Source: Diphasiastrum complanatum (Eukaryota > Streptophyta > Lycopodiopsida > Lycopodiales > Lycopodiaceae). Taken from it: a DNA stretch of 64,000 nt. The notes under the pieces are model-generated. The model saw only the letters and a program-made list of their open reading frames with translations. It was not told where the DNA came from and searched no databases. A program made the position numbers and the translations under genes. Shown one piece after another: positions 12,006 through 23,182 of the stretch; position 1 is the stretch's first letter, and every line of letters begins with the position of its first letter. The DNA lies in contig CM055103.1 in assembly GCA_029204225.1 (NCBI GenBank), positions 22,562,663 to 22,626,662 on the forward strand. The letters are read 5' to 3'.

Positions 12006-12337
12006 CCATGTATAAGCATGAAATGAGATAATAGAGAGATAAGATATGTTCTCCCATGCTTGTGCACTATTTATAACAGGTCCATGCCTTATTTTGAATC
12101 TTAGTTTCCCTCCATAGAAACTTCTAGATCAAAAACCCTATTAACAATATCACTAGATTCAATGTATCTATCGTTCAAATTTGAATGTGTACAAACGCGA
12201 TCTACTACATTTCTCTACCTTTCTAAAAGTGGTAATTCAAAAACATTTAGACTAAACTAACTTTGAAATGTATATCTCTATGTCTAAGGCATCAATTGCC
12301 AAATACAAAAGATCAAACTAGTTGACAATTTCTCACA
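12003..12337 (-). repeat. Inverted 5' fragment of the copia LTR
   Basis: Read on the minus strand, it starts with the same LTR terminus; 25 bases are perfectly inverted relative to the terminus at about 10528-10552. It runs through the TATA box and ends about 70 bp beyond it. LTR, gag remnant and inverted LTR piece together make a 1.8 kb unit with terminal inverted repeats. Confidence 0.8.
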
Positions 12338-12347
12338 AGTTGTACTA

Positions 12348-12542
12348 GCATTCATGGCTAGTTTTGCTAATGGAAATGAAGCTAAGCGAGGCTCATTATA
12401 TCACTCATTCATGTTCAAGTCATCAAGTGAGGATAATATCTTGAGGCAAGATGGAGATGGAGGCTCATTCATGGATTTTCTTGGTGGAGACATCTCAAGA
12501 ACAGACAAAGATGGAGGAGACATGCACACATTGGTTGATTAG
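12348..12542 (+). pseudogene. Second, shorter copy of the small ORF
   Basis: This frame repeats the polar part of the 10109-10489 protein (GSLYHSFMFKSSS, ILRQDGDGGSFMDF, GGDIS), with a few substitutions. It ends earlier and lacks the N-terminal hydrophobic segment. DNA similarity continues past the stop to about 12570. The copy starts about ten bases beyond the terminus of the inverted LTR fragment, so the repeat unit was cut there. Confidence 0.5.
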
Positions 12543-12583
12543 TCACGTTAATTGTTTGTTTGTTGTTATCGACATATTTTAGT

Positions 12584-12925
12584 GCCACACGTCATGATCC
12601 TAGGTGATCATGTGTCATAGGCAGGACCGTGCTTGATAGGACCCACTATGCTATGCCTATATAGTGGTGGACTGCCCTTATGCCATTCACGTAGTCTACT
12701 TGAGAGTTGGTGGATGGAGAGCAAATGCAGTAGTCAAGATGTATCTCGAAGCCTAGAGATGTGTGCTAGGGAGAGCCGAGGGCAATAGTTGGTGGTATGG
12801 GAGGACACTAGTTATCACCGAAGGCTTTTCTAGGCATGTGGACATTGATAGCTCCAATGCATGGAGGTTAATCGGCATTGATCCTATGGATGGACGATAC
12901 AATGCATTGTCACTAGTATGGGACA
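12584..12925 (+). repeat. Dispersed repeat, copy 2
   Basis: Direct-orientation partner of 8340-8670. Similarity is interrupted by small indels. It leads into the decayed coding region downstream. Confidence 0.75.
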
Positions 12926-12959
12926 TGCGTCAACCATCAAGGCAAGCGAAGATCAAAGG

Positions 12960-15212
12960 AGTTGTAACACACAGCCAATGTTGTCATTAAATCCTATGTC
13001 GACACAAGTGTCACCTAGTACCACACCAATGATGGTTATCTCATCAAGGCCATTAGAGATCCCATAGTTTAGGCAACTACCAACTCTTGAATAATTTTTT
13101 GATGGTGGCAAACCTGTGGAAGGAGAGGATCATCTCACAAATCCTCCACCGTTTGGTCGATTCTCATGTAGAGTTTGAGAAGGAGATAGTTCGGCCGTAT
13201 AATTGGTACAAGATGATTTTTGGAGAGTTGAAGAGAGCCACTAAATCTAATATGAAAAAACAATTTGTAGCAGGCTTTCTTCTCTCATCCTTGGCCGCAT
13301 CCCTGTTGGAGAGCAAGGTGCACATTTTCCAAGTGTAATCTGTTCTAGCAATCTACGAACCAGTGCCTACAGGATCATCACATCAAGGAAGCACCTCACA
13401 GAGTAGGTGACTCCACTCCACTCCACTCGCCTCCTGCGGCTTGTTGTCATACTCAACAACCATAGCTAGCTATGCCAATCTTACCTAACGTAATTAGATC
13501 AGCCCTTTCCATCCCCTCATCCTATAGAGCTACCCTTGCCATCGATTCCTCAATATTGCCTTCTATCACAATTGGGTCAACCATCAGACCAACAAAAGCA
13601 CAATCCGTTTCCACCCTCCTACCTAGGATTGTTTTGCCCTCGACATAGATGTTTCTAAATATGATCAATGAATCCAACTCCCTTGACACTAATATGACCT
13701 TCATTATTTCCCAAAACCCTCCTCTCAATCCCAACTCTCTCAGATCGAACAAGATTTAATCAGTTTTAGGACATTTTCCAAGCAGTGCAAGTAGCCACAC
13801 CTCAGGATAGGTCATCATCCTCACCTGCACTCTTGATTCTTTTTTGATCATTCCTGGTGCACGATCTCCAAAGATATTTGATGCAATGGTGCCCGAGGGA
13901 TTTGAAGGAGAAGATATTTTTGAAAAAGATGATACTTAAGCAAATCTGCAGCCTGGACCATCAGCACTACAAGAACCTCCAACATCAACGAACTGCAAGT
14001 GGCACACAAACACGAGGCCAAGCTGACAGAGGAATTGAAAGCTGTTCAGCAATATGATGATGCCCTACAGAACTATGTAGGCCAACTACATGATGCATTG
14101 CTCAAGGCCCAATAGCAAGTTGATCAATCAGTCGTAGAGGCCAAAAAATAAATTCCTTTGCTCTAGGGTCAGTTGAATATGGCTCAGTTGGAAAAGAATA
14201 CTATATTGAAAGAGTTGTATACCATGGCCATGGAAAAAAAAAATTTGTTGCATACACCAGTGGCACCAAGGCCGGTATCACAAAACGAAATCAGTTATTT
14301 GTTGCACAAAGTAGACAACTACAAAGCTACTTTGGAAAGAGCTCAATTTTTTTTTTGATCATTATAAGAAGTTGGCCACACAGGAGTTGACAAAGGCCAA
14401 AGAGATCATCAGGGGCCATGAACAGTCAGCCTTTGTCATGCTTCAAGACACTCCATAGATCCAAGTGCCTACTATGCCATCTTTCTCGCCACCACAGGTT
14501 GATTTGGACCATGCACAAGAGGATACAGGTGTTGGAATAATGGATGTGGATCTTGGACAAGCTGAAGAGGTCATAGAAATTCCATTATTAGAAGCAAGGA
14601 CATCATAAAAAAGTATTCCAATCAAAAGAGCTTTCCGAAGACCGGTCACCGTCGAGGAGAGGATCCATGCATCTCTACAACAACATTCGCATGTAAGAGA
14701 GAAAAAATTGGACAAGCTACCAGCATTGGGCGAACAACCAACTTGGTGCAGAATTGTTTTTGATAAGACGCTCAAATCAATAAAGAGCTATGTGACAAGC
14801 ACGAGGCAATTGCGTGGTGATCCATACTATGTCCCCATGCCACGAAGAAATAAGTGGACTGCATGTGGAGTGCCATTGGACATAATCACGATTAATACTC
14901 TGAACTGGCCGATCATGCACCAGCCATACACATGGACAATATCAATGGATTTTTAGAGAGCTTTACATGTGTATGCGCAAGAGTGCCAATCATTGCTAGA
15001 TTCGATGGTTAGGCAGTGAATATTATTTGCAAAAGACTTGGTCTATCTCACATCCGTATCGTGTAGATGGGATGATTGTGTGCCGATATTGACATTCGAT
15101 CCAAATAAGCCAATGGCATCCCAGCAGGTTCAAGATCAACTTCCAATCGCTAGATTGTACTACCGTGCGATGATGTTGGGAGGCTCTTGGGAAAGAAAAT
15201 TTGTTACCTGGA
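12960..15212 (+). pseudogene. Decayed, unidentified coding region next to an LTR-like repeat
   Basis: Several plus-strand frames follow one another with protein-like composition, broken by stops and frameshifts. Around 13990-14120 there is a Glu/Lys/Gln/Ala-rich stretch suggesting a coiled coil (EAKLTEELKAVQQYDDALQN). Around 14640-14956 a frame reads KLPALGEQPTWCRIVFDKTL. Around 15038-15220 another holds ILTFDPNKPMA and LYYRAMMLGGSWERKF. I recognise no domain. Its position directly before the LTR-like repeat at 15213 suggests an internal region of a retroelement or a captured gene. Confidence 0.4.
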
Positions 15213-15625
15213 TGACAACCAATTTGGCACACTGCATGTGCAAGTCCAACCCGATGATCACATAACTATTTAATTATTAGAAGTTAATAAAAAGACTTTA
15301 GGCCAATTTGCGAGAATGAAATGTCGCACGACCTAATAGTCAAGTTAGTGAATAAAAGTGGGTTCCCCCTCAAATTCAAATTCAAATTCAAATAATGAGG
15401 GAGGTAGGAATTGGCCAATAGGCTTTGAGGCCAAGGGCCCTTATAATTCACTATAAATAGGGATGATTTGTAATTTATTTCTTACGTTCAATCAAGGAGG
15501 AAACAACTTGCATTTGGATGTCCTTGCTCTTCTCCTTGCTCCATCTCTCATGTTTTCTTTGGATCGTTATGTTATTTGGATTTGTGAATTGTTGGATTTG
15601 AATCTTGTTATGCTTGAAAAAAATT
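15213..15625 (+). repeat. LTR-like repeat, right copy
   Basis: Partner of 9488-9860. It carries a TATA-like word (TATAAATAG, near 15453) and a tandem CAAATT run near 15380. Similarity to the left copy ends near GAATTGTTGGAT. Confidence 0.55.
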
Positions 15626-15813
15626 ACATCGATGTAGCGATGTTGGATTTTCCACCAACAAGACTATTTTGTGCATAAGCCATCTGTAGTACCTTTCTTC
15701 GTACATTACTTCTAAATTTTATATTTACGTAAAATTATTTATTGCTTTTTCATGAAAAAAAAGGAGATGCCTCACAAAACATAATTTTTGCGCCTGCTTT
15801 TTTTTCCCACAAA

Positions 15814-15855
15814 TTTTTACATGCACCTTCTGGGAGTAGAAGGTGCATGTAAAAA
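15814..15855. repeat. Perfect 18-bp inverted repeat (hairpin)
   Basis: Arms 15814-15831 and 15838-15855 are perfectly complementary around the loop GGGAGT; each arm contains ACATGCACCTTCT or its complement. A related phrase (GTGCATGTAAA) occurs near 36440. It may be the end of a small foldback element. Confidence 0.8.
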
Positions 15856-15859
15856 AAAT

Positions 15860-17130
15860 ATTTACGACAAAACAAAAAATAAAAAAAGTTTTCACGTCGT
15901 AGAAGTCACCTCCTCGGCCATTCCGCATGCTAAACATAATCGGAAGCATCCATTGGTTGTGGCTTGCTTGGAAATATGTTAAAACTTTAGGGCAAAAAGA
16001 CTTTAATCATGTTGATATAGGTCAGAACCTTTTAGGGGAACAAAAAAGTTGTCTAACATGGATAAATGCTCAAACATTCTTGTTAATGTCTACAAAAATT
16101 TCTATTTAGAATCATAGAGAGATGAATGCATTCTTCAATGAAAAGTTATAGTGCTTGTTCCCTTTCTAGTAACCATGCAAATAAAAATCAGCAAGTTTTT
16201 TTGGCATTCTTATAGCTTTTATTCTTATCCAAATCTCCTTTGGTGGAAATTTTATGAAGTCCCTAAAAGACCCTAAAGTCTCTATTCATTTTCATATTTT
16301 GATGCACTTTTTTTTAAATTGTAGTGTCATACCTGACTATCCATTTTTTTACCTTTTTAACACAATTTTTATTCTACAACAAAAGATTCATTGTACCAAA
16401 AGGTAATGGTTTACATGTACTTAAAAGTAATGGTTTATAGTCAACTTGCAAGAAGAAAGGTTTTTAAATACGAGAAAGTTTTAAGTAGCATTTATACAAG
16501 TGGTTACCACAAGAGTCAAGTACTTGCATGATATCATGTATATCTCACATTTGTGCATTGTGTCTTTGAAGTGCTTCAAAGATTTTGAAGTGAAATAATA
16601 GAGTTGTAAATGGTATTGTCATTTTTCATCCTTTCAAAACCTTTGAAGTACCGATTGTACTTCCTGGTTTCCAAGGGGAGGCTTGAACTTGAGACCAAAG
16701 AAACATGGGATGTCAAGCTAACCAATTGAGTCAACCCCATTGGGTGAAGTAGCGGTTGTGGATAATTTTTCATTCACAAAGTAGATTTTCAATTGTGGAG
16801 TTTGAAATATAACTTTCACCTTCATCACAAATGTTATGCTCATTTGTTAAATTCTCAAATTAAACCATAAATATATCCATAATTTGGCCAAAAATCATGA
16901 ATTGCAATTTGCAAATTTCAATTTCAATCTTTTTGAAAGAAAAAAAAACACATGCAATATGGGTTTTAGTAAAAAGAGAAAAAAAATGGAAGAATTAAGA
17001 TTACATGGGTTTCCAATAGTTTCGAGTCATCCAACTTTGGGTAGTTAGGACCTTGTGCTCTTGACCAATTCTAACTGTTTGAGAGATTTCTTTTGTACTT
17101 GCAAAGAAGTACAAAGCATATTTCAAAAAA
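15860..17130. other. Non-coding stretch
   Basis: No supportable gene. Short frames only, with AT-rich composition. Confidence 0.4.
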
Positions 17131-17140
17131 GTGAAGTTCA

Positions 17141-17601
17141 TGGAATCTGATGTGGACATGGCCAAGTCAACTAGCTCTATTAGAGCCTGATGAGATTGAA
17201 TCACTATATAGTTTTGATAAGAATCATATGTGTTGTATTTTAAACCCTAAAATTGATCTCATTCAGTCACTTAGAAACTCATTTCAAATACACATGGTCA
17301 CATATCATTTATTTGTATTGTACCCCAGAAGAATGAGGATGCTATCATTACTTTCAAGGATTGGTGGTGTGAAAGTAGCTTTGCATTAGCTTTGAAAATC
17401 ATTTGTGATATGTTGCAAAGGGGGAAGTTGAAGCAACTAGACAATATCACAAGTCATACTAGTGGCATGTTGTAAAGTTTAATGGAGGAAGTAGGTGAAT
17501 TTGATTTGATTATTGGTGGTATCCCTTGTAATAATCTTTCAAAAAATAAGGGGGTCAACGAAGTTGAAACTGGAAGGATGAGATGCGAGCTTGTTTTTTA
17601 A
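17141..17601 (+). pseudogene. DRM-type DNA cytosine-5 methyltransferase, processed-looking fragment
   Basis: Two consecutive frames match the rearranged catalytic domain of plant DRM methyltransferases, which carry out RNA-directed de novo DNA methylation. The first (to 17389) has the order typical of DRM: LEPDEIESL, then KNH, then SLRNSFQ (family SLGNSFQ) and VTYHLFVL, followed by motif I as MLSLLSRIGG (family LSLFSGIGG) and VALH. After a stop and a loss of roughly 25 residues, the second frame has QRGKLKQL, FDLIIGG and IPCNNL, holding the catalytic Pro-Cys (Cys codon 17527-17529). It ends at a stop near 17600, long before the family's C terminus. No introns interrupt it. The upstream UBA and first catalytic motifs are absent. 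Confidence 0.8.
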
Positions 17602-17796
17602 ATTTACATCATCCTCAGAAGATGTAAGAAAAGTCATGCATGGAAGAAGGCATTCACAAATCTAAATGCCTGAGTCATGGCCCAACTAACATCAACAAAC
17701 CTAATGCATACCAAACTATAAGCATTGAACCCAACTGAATTGTAATAAATCATACTGAACCATATCGAAGCCCACTAAGTGTGCATTTGATTGATA

Positions 17797-18099
17797 AGGG
17801 TTTATGGTTTTATTTCATACAATGCATGCATGTTTTGAACTTGAAAAGAGAAGTATCAAAGCATTCATGGATAACTAAGGGATGTCCACATAGTTGTACT
17901 CAACAATGCACCTAGTTTAAAAATATAATAGACTTTATGCAAGATTTGAGATAAACTAGATGCACTTCACATCTAAGCTAGGTGCATTGTTGAGTAAAAC
18001 ATTTTGTATGGATCCTCAGTCGTCCCTTAATGCTTTGATGCATCTCCCTTTGAGTAACAAAAATGCATGCATTGTATGAAATGAAATTGTAAACCCCTG
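17797..18099. mobile_element. Foldback/MITE-like element with about 115-bp terminal inverted repeats
   Basis: The left arm (from AGGGTTTA at 17797 to about 17912) and the right arm (to 18099) are inverted copies of each other. Shared blocks include TTTCATACAATGCATGCAT, ATCAAAGCATT and ACTCAACAATGCACCTAG. About 60 bp of AT-rich spacer separates them. I see no ORF. The tips resemble hAT-like ends (right end CAGGGGTTTA on the complement), but I could not find a clear target duplication. Confidence 0.75.
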
Positions 18100-18478
18100 A
18101 ATAGTTTTATAATTTCAATAAACCTAAGTAGATACCTGGAGTGCCCTTCGTTTGTTTTTCCTTCATTTAAAAACTAGAATGCACCCTCCTTCCTTGAAAA
18201 GAAAGACCTCATCAAGCTCTGTAGTTAATGGAACTACAAGAGAAAGCAATGCATACACTTTTTCACAAGACATGCCGATGACTGGTGACTGGTTAAGGGT
18301 ATGGGGTTGAAAGAGTAGGTACAATGTTGAAAATATTATCAATTCTATGTGTTGTATGAAATGTTTCTATGCATTCGTTGCATGATGCACATTTCAAATT
18401 ACAACATAACAAATTGCATAAACCTATATTGGAAGAAGAGGAAGAAGTAATAGCACAATCAATGACCCACAACACATT

Positions 18479-19148
<670 letters not shown>

Positions 19149-20748
19149 TGTTAGAATTACTATTAATGGGCAATGCCACTTTGTTATTTATAGACATACT
19201 TGAAATGTATTAATAAATGTGGTAAAGGCCCAATGTGCCTTAAGTCAAGTTTAATATAGTTTGGGGCCCATCCCAATGTGAAATGGGCTGAGGTCCTTTA
19301 TGAAGACGTGTAACCTCTACCTCTCTCTCACGTACTGTAACTCACTCGCATTGTAGTGTGCAAGCTTAAAAGTAGGTGTTCTCTCTCCCCTCTTGTATTA
19401 TGTGAATGCTTATGTGCATGCTCTGATTTCACACACATGGTATCAGAGCCATCTATGGTTAACACCTGAGTGATCCTGGCATGCAGTTTGATTCCTAGGA
19501 GATTTTGATAGCATTTTGTTTGCTGAAAAAGTTTTCAGTTTTGTTAATAAACAGAGATGCATTCTTTGAGTTATGTTTGATTCTGTTTGTAGAATATGAT
19601 GAATAGAAATAAAGAGAGAGACATTCTCTTTGTTCTTGTTTTTTATTTCTGTTGAAGAAAATGGAAATGATTCTGCTTTTGTGCAGAATGAATAAAATCA
19701 GAGAGAAGCATTCTAATTGCTTAATGATTCAGTGAGAGTCCCATCAAGCCTGCTGTAAACTTGGAAAGAAGCTTGTAGAGATGATTTTGACTGTAGGCAA
19801 CACTTAGAAGAAGCCATTCTTAGTTTTGCACGTGAACAAAGAGCAGGGGTCGCTCTTACAGTTCTTCTGAGTAGAAATATGCTGGTCAAGAATGCAGAAA
19901 CAGACTGTTTCAAAGTAGGCATGCCAAATTGCTGATCACAAATCAATAGTGACTGGAGCAGAAGTGATAAAGAAAAAGAGGAAGTGAACCTAACAACTGT
20001 AGCTAAAAAGTCTTCTGACGAAGCAAATGCTTGGTAATAAGTTTGTGTGCATGTACTTTATCTTCTATGGGATTCAGAAAGTTGTTGTAGGATTGCTAAA
20101 CTTGGAATAGGTATCCTAGAAGATGGTTCCTTGGATGCAGAAGTAAGGTGATATCTTCAATATGAGGCAGTTTGCGGATGCATTTGCAGTTTCAGAGAAG
20201 GATATTATCCTTGGCATAGCTCTTGGACATGATGCAGTGAGCAATTTGTTTTGCAGACTCTAGTGGATGTTTGGCTCAACGGAGGGTGACGGAATTGTTT
20301 CACACATTCTCAATTTGATGACATCAGATTTTTGCACTAATTGCTAGCATAATGCCACATCAGTAGAGTTAGGAGGATAATGTACTTTCAGTGTGATGTA
20401 CTTGGTTAAGCATAAAATAACACCTCTAACAAAGCTGTCATTGAGAGAGGGTGTTAGAATTACTATTAATGGGCAATGTCACTTTGTTATGTATAGACAT
20501 ACTTGAAATGTTAATAAATGTGGTAAAGGCCCAAGGTGCCTTAAGTCAAGTTTGATATAGTTTGGGGCCCATCCCAATGTGAAATGGGCTGAGGTCTTTT
20601 ATGAAGAGGTGTAACCTCTACCTATCTCTCATGTACTATAACTCACTCTCATTGTAGTGTGCAAGCTTAAAAGTAATAAAGCAATGGTGTTCTCTCTCCC
20701 CTCTTGTATTATGTGAATGCTTATGTGCATGCTCTGATTTCACACACA
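19149..20748 (+). mobile_element. Miniature LTR retrotransposon (TRIM-like), complete with target duplication
   Basis: LTRs at 19149-19437 and 20452-20748 both start TGTTAGAATTAC and end TTTCACACACA. They are very similar; the right one has an extra block of about 11 bases. The 5' LTR is followed at once by TGGTATCAGAGCC (19438-19450). A purine tract (TTGAGAGAGGG) directly precedes the 3' LTR. TTAAT flanks both ends (19144-19148 and 20749-20753). The roughly 1.0 kb interior has no coding capacity, so mobility would depend on an autonomous partner. Confidence 0.92.
19438..19450 (+). other. Primer-binding site of the miniature LTR element
   Basis: TGGTATCAGAGCC, matching the initiator tRNA-Met 3' end, with no spacer from the LTR. 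Confidence 0.88.
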
Positions 20749-20753
20749 TTAAT

Positions 20754-21090
20754 TACTTTGGAGGGCCTAAAGAGGGAACCGCCTTGTTCTCAAGGCTAAT
20801 AGTTCCTCTTGGGCCTACAAAGCTTACGTTGGATATTCTGATACGTTATTAAGCACTGATGTACTAAAAGTACATGACATAAAATTCCATGTTAATCTAA
20901 ATTCAATTCATATTGCTGTAGTTTTACAGGCATTGTCGCACAATCTACAAAAACACTCTATTATCGAAGACAGACAAGAAGGTGGCAGTCCGCCGACTTG
21001 TCAAGTTATCCGACTTGTCGAAGTTGACCGACTTATCGGAGAAGCCTGACTTGTTGAGCCAACCGACCTGATAACTCAAATAACCATATA
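20754..21090. other. Non-coding stretch before the RT remnant
   Basis: It contains the loosely repeated word CCGACTTGTC (about five variants, 20993-21070), possibly a local duplication. No ORF is supportable. Confidence 0.4.
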
Positions 21091-21093
21091 CCA

Positions 21094-21865
21094 TTGCAAT
21101 TCATCAATAATAAGCTAAATGAAATACTACCTGAGGTATTCATAGGAAATGAGGAATTAGCATATCTAATGTGTACATATAAAGCTCATAAAGAATCTTT
21201 TAGATGGATCACCAATGCCTATGACTGTTGTTTCAGCATCCTTGCTCTTTTCCTGACAGGAGCTCTTGGTATGCTGCATCCGTTCCTAATGGAAGATGTA
21301 GGCCTTAAGGCAAACACATACAAGAGTATCCTAAATGTGGATACTACCTTATTTTGGCAACGTGATTTATCTATTGATTTGCACCTCAATATTCCTGAAT
21401 GCATTTATAATATGTGGTCTATTGACATCCTTAAATGCTATGAAAATATTCCACTCGATGGTCATGAGGGCCTTAAAACTATCATGAATAAGTTGATCAG
21501 TTTTCTTTTCAACAAGCCAAAAGTACTCAAATTAGATATAAGTGGCTATCAGAAAAGAAAATTTTCAAATGGTCTTGGTTCATAAAACTTTCAGAGGGTT
21601 GGAAAAGTGCGGAAGCAATTGATATATTCCTTTGGAATTCCTTTTTGATTGACAATTGTATTGTCAGATTTGGTAACCACACTTGGCGTCAAGTCCGGGG
21701 TATTTCTATGGGCTTCTCTTGTTCACCTCTATGGTGTAATTGGTACTAATCTTTTTTTGAGAGGCAATTCATAAAGAGACTCACCAAGTTGGGGCAAACC
21801 ACCTTTATGAATGCCTTTAAACCTTCATTTAGGTACAATGATGATATATGTCGCTATGTTTGAAA
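21094..21865 (+). pseudogene. Decayed divergent reverse transcriptase with a YNDD box
   Basis: The open frame 21094-21585 has LAYLMCTYKAHK...FRWITNA, resembling the K-x-H-K...R-x-I fingers region of Penelope-like and related RTs. It also has WSIDILKCYENIPLDG, which fits RT motif A. After a frame change near 21583, the sequence continues with FGNHTWRQVRGISMGFSCSP and LWCNWY, fitting motif B (Q-x-x-G-x-x-MG...SP). A stop follows, then FKPSFRYNDDIC, fitting motif C with YNDD. Beyond about 21865 the frame decays. The spacing and order of motifs A, B and C support an RT. I do not recognise the lineage with certainty; Penelope-like is my best guess. No endonuclease is visible. Confidence 0.6.
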
Positions 21866-22707
21866 AACACTTAGCTAAAGTTTTTTTTGTTTTCAACACA
21901 TAAACTGATGTGTGTGTGTCATACGTAGAATGGGTTAGCATACACAGTGATTCAATCGCTCTCTTCTTAACACTTTTTGACCATATATTGCTCTCACAAA
22001 GTGCCAATGACTTTAGCAAAGGCAAAAGACTTACAAAGTGGGATGTATCGTTGTTATGAAAAGTCACCAACAGTCTACACTACTAGAACATAACACTGCA
22101 TACATTTAGCATTGTTTATGATTGAAGCATACCTCAGCCATAAATAGTACACCTTTATCATATACATCTATAGACTACACAAAGGAGTCGGGTTTTTCTA
22201 TCGTACTATGATGATAGATAGTATTGGTGATGGTTCATGATGAATAATAGTTTGTAGATATCTCATATATCTATGGTTATAGCTTTAATGATATGAACTC
22301 ATTCAAAAGGTGTTGTTGTGGTAATGCATGGAGAATCGATAGTTGCAAATACATTATGGCATCCTCACAGGATAACGCATCCACCTCTATTCAGGTACGA
22401 GCTTTAGCTACATTATTGATAAGTATCTTCAGAATATAGGTAAAACATAGTTTCATACTTTGATGAAGCTGAAAAGTTATTAAGCAGGAGTAATCTTCAA
22501 ATCCTCGATAACATCTTATTATAATAACCTTTTCATTGCTTCCGCGGTATTTTTTTAGAATATAATTTGCTTAATTCCATACATATAGTTGTGTGGTTTC
22601 TTTTGGCTCGAGTACTCTTGGAACACATGGATTTGTGCAAGAGTCGTAATAGTCTCATGAGTTAGAACGACATTGAGTTGCCCTAATACAACGATCGAGA
22701 CCATACC
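21866..22707 (+). other. Probable eroded RT tail and non-coding sequence
   Basis: Short plus-strand frames such as one reading YTKESGFFYRTMMID near 22170-22225 could be remains of the RT thumb region. Stops are frequent and I cannot support a feature. Confidence 0.3.
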
Positions 22708-23182
22708 TGTTACGTCCATGTCCTGGATAAGGGAATCGGAATAATTCTTGACGTGGATAGTCGGTCACTCCAGGTGTATATGGTTATTAGTTATGCCTCG
22801 TCAGACCGGGCTTGGCCTATAATGTAATTAATAATCATATGAGGGCCCAGACCTATAATTGGACATAGGAGCACATGCATACTGAATGACTGCTTTAATG
22901 CAAGAATAGGAGATCAATAGCTCAATATAGATTGCATGGGAATCCTAGGAGAATATTCACTCACTCATGCGGAGAATATGTCCATTGTAAACTCGCCCAT
23001 CCTCCTATTGGAAATTTAGTTTCTTGAGCCAGTTTCTCCTCCTCTCTCTTGGATTCTTCACTATGGCTTGGGGGCTAGGTCGAGGAGGGATCTCGGTTTG
23101 GATGGGTGGTTTTGCTCCACAGGTGTCCTTTTGGTTGTTTTGTAATGGGATCTAGTCAGATCTTCATTAGGCGATCCTTACA
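22708..23182 (+). repeat. LTR (5') of a non-coding LTR element, family A
   Basis: The 475-bp LTR starts TGTTACGTCC and ends CTTACA, then G plus TGGTATCAGACC (23184-23195), a near-perfect initiator tRNA-Met primer site. A second copy of its 5' part lies inverted at 33470-33180. A diverged relative with the same ends and almost the same length is at 30752-31229. Confidence 0.82.
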
